Origin: Halioglobus maricola
GTDB lineage: Bacteria; Pseudomonadota; Gammaproteobacteria; Pseudomonadales; Halieaceae
Direction: 5' to 3'
Length of the DNA stretch: 64,000 bases
Assembly (NCBI RefSeq): GCF_009388985.1
Contig: NZ_CP036422.1
Span: 1,688,501 to 1,752,500 of the forward strand
Shown here: piece after piece, positions 58,322 to 64,000 of the stretch
Position numbering within the stretch: the first letter of the stretch is position 1
Layout: every line of letters begins with the position of its first letter
Notes under the pieces: model-generated
What the model was told of the DNA's origin: nothing
Database searches by the model: none
What the model saw: only the letters and a program-made list of their open reading frames with translations
Position numbers and translations under genes: made by a program

Positions 58322-59343
58322 GTCATTTAGTCGCAGATTTTCGCAGCGATACCGTTACGCGACCATGCCCGGGCATGAAGAAGGCCATGGTGGAGGCCGA
58401 GCTGGGTGATGATGTCCTCGGGGACGATCCCACGGTGATGCAGCTAGAGCAGGCACTGGCCAGGCAGGCGGGTAAGGAGGCGGGATTGTTTCTGCCCAGT
58501 GGTACCCAGAGCAACCTGGTCGCGCTGATGGCCCACTGTGAGCGAGGCGATGAGTATATCGTCGGTCAGGACGCTCACACCTATAAATATGAAGGCGGCG
58601 GCGCAGCGGTACTAGGCAGTATTCAGCCCCAGCCAATAGAGTTCGAGCCGGATTCAACTCTGGATCTACTTAAGGTGAGGGCAAAAATTAAAGCTGATGA
58701 CAGTCACTTCGCGAATACCCGCTTGCTCTGCCTGGAAAACACCTGTTCCGGGAATGTGCTGCCGCTGGCATACCACGGTGAAGCTCGCGCATTGTGTGAC
58801 GAACATGGCCTTGGGCTGCATCTTGATGGAGCCCGGCTGTTCAATGCCCTGGTAAAGCAAGATGTATCACTGGCGCAGATTAGCCAGCATTACGACAGCG
58901 TATCGTTGTGTTTGTCCAAGGGCCTGGGTACGCCTGCCGGCTCAGTGCTGGTAGGCGATGCTGATGTGCTGGCCAAAGCACGGCGCTGGCGTAAGGTGTT
59001 GGGGGGCGGGCTGCGCCAATCAGGTATGTTGGCAGCTGCAGGGCTTTACGCACTCGAGCACAATATCGCACGACTCGCTGATGACCACAGCAATGCCCGG
59101 CGCCTGGCCGAGGGCCTGGCTGCGATTCCGGGTGTCTCCTGTGATCCCGCGGCAGTCCAGACCAATATGGTGTTTGCGATGATTGACGACCCTGCGCAGG
59201 CGAAACCGTTGGAAGATTTTCTTCGGGATAACGGAGTGCTCACGCTAGGGGGGCAGGTGTTGCGGCTCGTGACGCATAAAGATGTAAACGAAGCAGGGGT
59301 AGAGCGAGCGCTGGTATTGGTCGCCGAGTTTTTTTCGAGCTAG
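58318..59343 (+). CDS. ltaE: Low-specificity L-threonine aldolase
   Basis: 341 residues of PLP fold type I: start ADFRSDTVTRPCPGMKKAM, PLP-lysine in SLCLSKGLGTPAGSVLVG, and FLPSGTQSNLVALMAHC. Cleaves threonine/allo-threonine to glycine and acetaldehyde. Overlaps the NUDIX gene by ATGA. Convergent with the GMC gene 2 bases away. Confidence 0.9.
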   Translation: MSHLVADFRSDTVTRPCPGMKKAMVEAELGDDVLGDDPTVMQLEQALARQAGKEAGLFLPSGTQSNLVALMAHCERGDEYIVGQDAHTYKYEGGGAAVLGSIQPQPIEFEPDSTLDLLKVRAKIKADDSHFANTRLLCLENTCSGNVLPLAYHGEARALCDEHGLGLHLDGARLFNALVKQDVSLAQISQHYDSVSLCLSKGLGTPAGSVLVGDADVLAKARRWRKVLGGGLRQSGMLAAAGLYALEHNIARLADDHSNARRLAEGLAAIPGVSCDPAAVQTNMVFAMIDDPAQAKPLEDFLRDNGVLTLGGQVLRLVTHKDVNEAGVERALVLVAEFFSS

Positions 59344-59345
59344 CG

Positions 59346-60953
59346 TTATTCTCCAGACAGAATAAATTCAGCGCCTTTCTCTGCAATCATTACCGTTGGG
59401 GCATTGGTATTCCCTGAAACGATTGTTGGCATGATCGAGGCATCAATGACTCGCAGGCCATCTATGCCGTGCACGCGCAGCCGGTCATCAACCACCGCCA
59501 TCGGGTCGCTGCCCATCTTGCAAGTACCCACCGGATGAAAAATCGTCGTGCCCAGGTCACCGGCGGCCCGTGCCAGTTCCTCCTCGGTTTCAATGTCCGG
59601 CCCAGGTTTCAATTCCTCGGGTGCAAAGGGTTTTAGCGCTTCACTGGCCATAATCCGGCGAGTGAATTTGAGGCCCTCTGCTGCGGCCTTGCGGTCTTCA
59701 GCGGTGGAAAGGTAGTTCAGTTTTATCTCCGGTGGGTCTTCCGGGGCTGCACTCTTGATACGGATGTGGCCTCGGCTGGTAGGGCGAAGGTTGCACACAG
59801 AGGGGGTGATTGCATTGAATTTGTGCAGTGGCTCGCCGAACTTGTCCAGCGATAGCGGCTGCACATGCCATTCCAGATCCGGTGTCGCGAGCGTCGGGTC
59901 GCTTTTGGCAAAAGCGCCCAGTTGCGAAGGCGGCATGGTGAGCGGCCCGGTCCTGAATAAAAGGTACTGCAGGCCCATCTTCGCTTTACCCCAAAGAGAA
60001 TGGTAGAGCGTATTCAGCGTTTTGGTGTTGCTCACCTGATAGACCGTTCTGATTTGCAGATGGTCCTGCAGGTTCTCGCCGACACCGGCCAGCTCCTGCT
60101 TAACTTCGATGCCGTGCTGCTCCAGTAAGGCGCGGGGCCCAATGCCCGATAATTGCAAAAGTTGGGGTGAGCCAATGGAACCCGCTGCGAGAATCACCTC
60201 ACTGCGCGCTTTGAATACCTGTTCATCCCCGCCAGCAACGCGGGCTCTGATGCCTGTCGCTCGCATCTTGCCTTCGACCTGGCTGAGTTCCAGCCCCTGG
60301 ACCATGGCCTCGGTTAACACTGTGAGGTTGGCGCGTGGCTTTGCCGGGTTCAGAAATGCGTGGGCCGCACTGCAACGCCGGCCCTGCCGCTGTGTCATCT
60401 GGAAGTAGGCAGTGCCGAGGTTGTCCCCCCGGTTGTATTCCTCGATTTTGGGGATGCCGCACTCACTGGCGGCATCTTGCCAGGCGTCGAGGATATCCCA
60501 GCTGACTCGGCGTTCTTCTACTCGCAGCTCGCCATCTGCGCCGTGGTACTCGCTGGCACCATGCTGGTAGTTCTCGGATTTCCTGAATACCGGGAGTACG
60601 TCGTCCCAGCCCCATCCGCGATTGCCAGACTCAGCCCACTGGTCATAGTCGTGTTGTTGTCCGCGCATGTAGATCATGGCATTGATGGAAGAGCAGCCTC
60701 CGAGCACTTTGCCCCTGGCGTAGCCCAATGAGCGGCCGTTGAGACCGTCTTCCGGCTCGGTTTCGAAGCACCAGTCCGTGCGCGGGTTGCCGATGGTGTA
60801 CAGATAGCCCACCGGTATATTGATCCAGAAGTAGTCGTCTTTACCGCCAGCCTCCAGTAGTAACACCTGCTTTTCTGCATCTGCGCTAAGTCGATTTGCC
60901 AGTACGCAGCCCGCGGTGCCCGCGCCTACAATGATATAGTCATATTCATGCAT
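59346..60953 (-). CDS. GMC family FAD-dependent oxidoreductase (choline dehydrogenase-like)
   Basis: 535 residues: FAD motif [23 protein letters not shown] signature 1 ([21 protein letters not shown]), signature 2 ([18 protein letters not shown]), and catalytic His/Asn pair (HPVGTCKMG...[14 protein letters not shown]). Oxidises primary or secondary alcohols. The 60953 ATG is chosen because the Rossmann motif begins right there; upstream ATGs at 60968 and 61007 are possible. Confidence 0.88.
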   Translation of the reverse strand: MHEYDYIIVGAGTAGCVLANRLSADAEKQVLLLEAGGKDDYFWINIPVGYLYTIGNPRTDWCFETEPEDGLNGRSLGYARGKVLGGCSSINAMIYMRGQQHDYDQWAESGNRGWGWDDVLPVFRKSENYQHGASEYHGADGELRVEERRVSWDILDAWQDAASECGIPKIEEYNRGDNLGTAYFQMTQRQGRRCSAAHAFLNPAKPRANLTVLTEAMVQGLELSQVEGKMRATGIRARVAGGDEQVFKARSEVILAAGSIGSPQLLQLSGIGPRALLEQHGIEVKQELAGVGENLQDHLQIRTVYQVSNTKTLNTLYHSLWGKAKMGLQYLLFRTGPLTMPPSQLGAFAKSDPTLATPDLEWHVQPLSLDKFGEPLHKFNAITPSVCNLRPTSRGHIRIKSAAPEDPPEIKLNYLSTAEDRKAAAEGLKFTRRIMASEALKPFAPEELKPGPDIETEEELARAAGDLGTTIFHPVGTCKMGSDPMAVVDDRLRVHGIDGLRVIDASIMPTIVSGNTNAPTVMIAEKGAEFILSGE

Positions 60954-61068
60954 GCAGACATTGTGCATGGAATCATGCCGCAGGCAAAGTTTCTGCGAGC
61001 TTGCCAAAATGTGTCACGGCAAAACAATAACGACGACAATGCGCGCCAGCTCGAGGACGCCTAAAATC

Positions 61069-62154
61069 ATGCTGAAACTCTATGGTTCCAACATTTCCTA
61101 CTTCACCGGCAAGATGGAAAATTATTTTCGACTGCGGGAAATGCCCTATGAATTGCAGAGTATGTGCTATCCGCAGGACGGCAAGCTATTAGAGCGGGAG
61201 GTGGGCGTCAGCCAGATGCCCGCAGTACAACTCGACGACGGGCGCTGGTTGACCGATAGCACTAAAATGATCGAGTGGTTCGAGGCACAGCAGGATACGC
61301 CCGGAGTACTGCCAGCTGACCCGGTACAGGCATTCTTATGTTTACTGCTGGAGGATTGGGCCGACGAGTGGTGGTGGCGACCGGCTATGCACTATCGCTG
61401 GCACTATGCAGAGGGCGCGCGCTTCGCTTCCTATCACCTCGCAGATGAAGTCCTCGGGGGTATGCAAGGCCCGCAGTGGCTCAAAGCCCTGGTGCTCAGG
61501 CGGCGTCAGCGCGGAGGCTATACAACTGGCGACGGCATAACAGCTGAGAATGTCGCTGCGATAGAAGCCGATGTTGCGAACTTGCTCGGCCATTTGCAGG
61601 GTATTTTCAGCGCCAGACCGTTCCTGCTGGGGGATCGGCCTTCATTGGCAGACGTCGGTTTCTCCGGCCCCTTTTTTCGTCACTTTGCGCTCGATCCTGT
61701 GCCACTGGAATTAATCAGGCAGCGGGCACCCGCGGTACTGGAGTGGGTGGCGAGGTTATGGAATACACGCTTGGCGGATTGTCAGGGGCAGTGGCTGGAG
61801 GGTGTGCCGGAGGATTTTGGCCCCTTACTCGATATGATTGGCAGGAGTTATCTCCCGTATCTCTGTGCCAACGTAGACGCAGTCAATGAGGGTAAAACAC
61901 GGTTTGATGCAGAGATCGATGGCGTCGTGTTTAAACAGGCTCGATACTCGCATTATCGCGTGTGGTGCCTGCAGCAGCTGCGCGATCACTTTAATGCCAT
62001 GCCCACGGGCGCGCAAACATCAGTTCAGTTGTTGCTGGAGAGGCATGGTTGTTGGGAACCGCTCTGGCGGAAGCAGGAATTGCCCCTGCTGCCTGGGCAG
62101 GAGTCTGAGCTGCCATTCAGAGCACAGACCAAGATGGTCGGGGTCAATGAGTAG
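61069..62154 (+). CDS. GST-like protein, long form
   Basis: 361 residues: N-terminal thioredoxin-like domain (MLKLYGSNISYFTGKMENYFRLREMPYELQSM), then the helical GST C-terminal domain (LLGDRPSLADVGFSGPFFRHF), then an unusual extra ~120 residues (from about 230, DFGPLLDMIGRSYLPYLCANVDAVNEG). Ordinary GSTs are 200-230 residues. Catalytic Ser/Cys not clearly identified. GAGGA lies upstream of the ATG. Divergent from the GMC gene. Confidence 0.78.
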   Translation: MLKLYGSNISYFTGKMENYFRLREMPYELQSMCYPQDGKLLEREVGVSQMPAVQLDDGRWLTDSTKMIEWFEAQQDTPGVLPADPVQAFLCLLLEDWADEWWWRPAMHYRWHYAEGARFASYHLADEVLGGMQGPQWLKALVLRRRQRGGYTTGDGITAENVAAIEADVANLLGHLQGIFSARPFLLGDRPSLADVGFSGPFFRHFALDPVPLELIRQRAPAVLEWVARLWNTRLADCQGQWLEGVPEDFGPLLDMIGRSYLPYLCANVDAVNEGKTRFDAEIDGVVFKQARYSHYRVWCLQQLRDHFNAMPTGAQTSVQLLLERHGCWEPLWRKQELPLLPGQESELPFRAQTKMVGVNE

Positions 62155-62163
62155 CCCCGGGCT

Positions 62164-62826
62164 TCACTCGCTTGCCTTGATGCGCTCCAGTACGCGAACA
62201 AAGGTTTCCGCTTCCTGTGCACCGGGCACCTGAAATTTTTTGTTGAAGAAAAAGGTGGGTACAGCGTGTACGCCGTTGTCGAGCCAAGTATCCAGCTCCT
62301 CTCTCACAAGCTCGGCGTAGCGCCCGTCTTGTAGCACCGCCAGCGCCTCTTTTTCAGATAGACCCGCGCGAGCGGCCGCGGCGGAGAGCACAGTGAAATC
62401 ACTGACATCCTCCCTCTGGGTGAAAAACGCAGCGAAGAGTTCCAACTTGAGTTCGGTTTGTTTTTGCATCGTTCGGGCCCAGTGCAGCAGCTGGTGTGCG
62501 CTGAAGGTGTTGACCATGCGCATGTCATCGGCGTAAGCAAACGTGAAGCCCAGCTCGGTACCGAGTTCGGTCATCCTGGCGCGCGCGGCCTTGCTTTGTT
62601 CCGGGGTAGTGCCGTATTTCTGGATCACATGCTCGCGCAGGTCCTGACCTTCTGGCGGCATGTAAGGGTTGAGCTCAAATGGATGCCACTCTATCTCAGC
62701 ATTGAACTGCCCTGACATGCTCTCAAGGGCCTTCAATAACTGTTTGTAGCCGATGATGCACCAGGGACAAACGACATCCGAGACAATGTCGATCTTCAAG
62801 TTCGGCGTTTTGGGACCGGGATTCAT
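62164..62826 (-). CDS. FrnE-type DsbA family protein
   Basis: 220 residues: cytosolic DsbA-like thioredoxin fold, C-P-W-C (SDVVCPWCIIGYKQL) and cis-Pro in VPTFFFNKKFQVPG. FrnE/2-hydroxychromene-2-carboxylate isomerase-like group. ATG overlaps the stop of the upstream symporter gene (ATGA), so the two are co-translated. Confidence 0.88.
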   Translation of the reverse strand: MNPGPKTPNLKIDIVSDVVCPWCIIGYKQLLKALESMSGQFNAEIEWHPFELNPYMPPEGQDLREHVIQKYGTTPEQSKAARARMTELGTELGFTFAYADDMRMVNTFSAHQLLHWARTMQKQTELKLELFAAFFTQREDVSDFTVLSAAAARAGLSEKEALAVLQDGRYAELVREELDTWLDNGVHAVPTFFFNKKFQVPGAQEAETFVRVLERIKASE

Positions 62827-63998
62827 TGGCTGACCTCGTACTTCTTGTGACGTGACTTTATGAGCTGCACCAGCCCCAGGGTAGCCAAATTTCCCAGCAA
62901 CGCCCAGAGACCACTGTGTACTGCCGGCGCGGGAGACATCTCGGGCCATAGGCGGAGCGCGATGGCTATGGCACAGCCCACGATAAGTCCGGCGAGCACA
63001 GAGCTCGATTGTAGCTTTGAGAAGCGGAGTCCTATCACCACAGCGGGAAACACCTGAATAACCAGCTCCAACTTCAGGACGAGCAGGGACCAGATGGTAT
63101 TGGGGAGTACGATCGCCATGATGGCCATTACTGCCATCAATACCCAGGTAAGTCTGCGGCCGATCCGGTGCAGCTGATCCTGGGGGAGCTGAGGGTGGCG
63201 GCGGGCGATGAAATCCTTGTTGAGAATTGAGCCCATGGTCAGCAGCCCGGAATCTATGGTGGACATGATCGCTGCGACGGCAGCGCCAATGTAGAGCGCC
63301 AACAACCAGCTAAGGCTCAAGCCCGAACCTGAATCTGAGCCGGCGCCTAGAAGGTCTCCTATGGCAAAGATCACCACCTGCTCCGTTTCACTCCTGGTGA
63401 GATCCGGGAACCAGTCAGCCCCGCTGAAGCCAATCAAAAATAGGGGCAGGGTGGTTAACAGCGGCATGAAGAACATGAAGAAATAGGAGCGGCGTAAAAC
63501 CGTAATATTTCTGGCGGCATAAATGCGCTGGATAGCCTGCGGGTATACCGCGGCGCCCAACGCAATCAGCAGCACGAGACTGATGAACTGGATTGTCGGG
63601 ATAGGTTGCGAAAAGAACTCTCCAGTAACCTGAACCAGACGCGCGGGCTCATTCATTATGCCGTTATCGGTGCTGGTTAGCAGGAGCAGGAACACGACGA
63701 GGCTGCCAGCCATCAGCAGCAGGCCCTGGATCATATCGGTCCATATTACACCGCGCATCCCGCCCAGCGTTTCGTAGATCGCCATTATCACGCAGACCAG
63801 CACAATCGCCGGGGCAAAGCCAAGAGTGCCACCGCTGGCCGTGCTCAAAAGCAGGCCGATGGCCTTCAGATTACCAAGTATGAACGTGACCAAGACCACT
63901 ACAAATACGGCGTTGACTGCGAATAGCAGAGGGGTGCTTCTGTAGCGCCACAGGATGAAGTCCCCCACGGAAATAAAGTTCTCCCGCTGCGCGATGCG
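62823..63998 (-). CDS. Sodium:solute symporter (5' partial at the right edge)
   Basis: The frame continues past the right end (codons RIAQRENFISVGDFIL upstream of the apparent GTG at 63968), so the true start is outside the window. The visible 390 or so residues contain about 10 membrane helices and the SSS signature region (LGGMRGVIWTDMIQGLLLMAGSLVVFLLL; AAVAAIMSTIDSGLLTMGSIL). Related to the symporter at 1298 but distinct. Substrate unknown; DsbA-like gene follows it. Confidence 0.87.
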   Translation of the reverse strand, partial: RIAQRENFISVGDFILWRYRSTPLLFAVNAVFVVVLVTFILGNLKAIGLLLSTASGGTLGFAPAIVLVCVIMAIYETLGGMRGVIWTDMIQGLLLMAGSLVVFLLLLTSTDNGIMNEPARLVQVTGEFFSQPIPTIQFISLVLLIALGAAVYPQAIQRIYAARNITVLRRSYFFMFFMPLLTTLPLFLIGFSGADWFPDLTRSETEQVVIFAIGDLLGAGSDSGSGLSLSWLLALYIGAAVAAIMSTIDSGLLTMGSILNKDFIARRHPQLPQDQLHRIGRRLTWVLMAVMAIMAIVLPNTIWSLLVLKLELVIQVFPAVVIGLRFSKLQSSSVLAGLIVGCAIAIALRLWPEMSPAPAVHSGLWALLGNLATLGLVQLIKSRHKKYEVSQ

Positions 63999-64000
63999 CA

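Overview
This is a chromosomal window from a Gammaproteobacterium, most likely an aerobic marine lineage of the Halieaceae/Cellvibrionales type. I infer this from the mix of sodium:solute symporters, many VOC, MDR, CoA-transferase and acyl-CoA enzymes, a long-form aromatic amino acid hydroxylase and a homogentisate pathway; no rRNA or marker gene is present to confirm it. Both ends cut genes: a flavin amine oxidase fused to cytochrome c on the left, and a sodium:solute symporter on the right. I see no tRNA, rRNA, CRISPR array, transposase, integrase or phage gene.

Layout. 1-5.8 kb: amine oxidase/cytochrome c, a YdcH-like protein, a symporter with a secreted VOC protein, a YciI-like protein, a membrane protein and a Crp/Fnr regulator. 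6.0-13.6 kb: a nine-gene, tightly packed + strand operon (DUF1838, DUF1330, VOC, MDR reductase, VOC, MFS, alpha/beta-hydrolase-like, nitrilase-like, MFS). Its promoter region has an extended -10 next to a perfect palindrome. The two hydrolase-fold proteins in it lack their catalytic residues. 13.6-24.8 kb: a looser, visibly more AT-rich accessory stretch with small proteins, a degenerate serine hydrolase, a BKACE enzyme, a degenerate M19 dipeptidase, a beta-helix protein, a sulfotransferase pseudogene with two in-frame stops, and a dispersed intergenic repeat family with hairpins.

24.8-35.7 kb: MarC, an aldehyde dehydrogenase, and divergently from it a second catabolic operon (CpcT/CpeT-like protein, VAO-type flavin oxidase, serine-less alpha/beta-hydrolase-like protein, MDR reductase, CaiB-type CoA-transferase, HMG-CoA-lyase-like enzyme), then a rho-independent terminator and an S9 peptidase. 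Operons 1 and 2 share alpha/beta-hydrolase-like and MDR paralogues and may handle related substrates. 35.7-41.8 kb: a TauD-type dioxygenase and an overlapping five-gene envelope redox operon: a lipoprotein with two c-heme motifs plus a complete PHM-type dicopper monooxygenase ligand set, a TlpA thioredoxin, a DUF4266 lipoprotein ending in CGC, a DUF3570 outer membrane protein, and ApbE. This is the best candidate here for an undescribed system.

41.9-51.2 kb: acyl-CoA metabolism (LLM flavoprotein, acyl-CoA dehydrogenase with a divergent XRE/MmyB-like regulator, thioesterase, SDR), a DUF3604 protein, PurU and a beta-CASP nuclease. 51.2-57.6 kb: phenylalanine/tyrosine catabolism (QDPR-like SDR, long phhA, maiA, fahA, a VOC protein, hpd) with a divergent Lrp regulator; the usual cupin homogentisate dioxygenase is absent from the window. 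57.6-64 kb: NUDIX hydrolase, threonine aldolase, GMC oxidoreductase, an unusually long GST-like protein, a FrnE-type DsbA and the truncated symporter.
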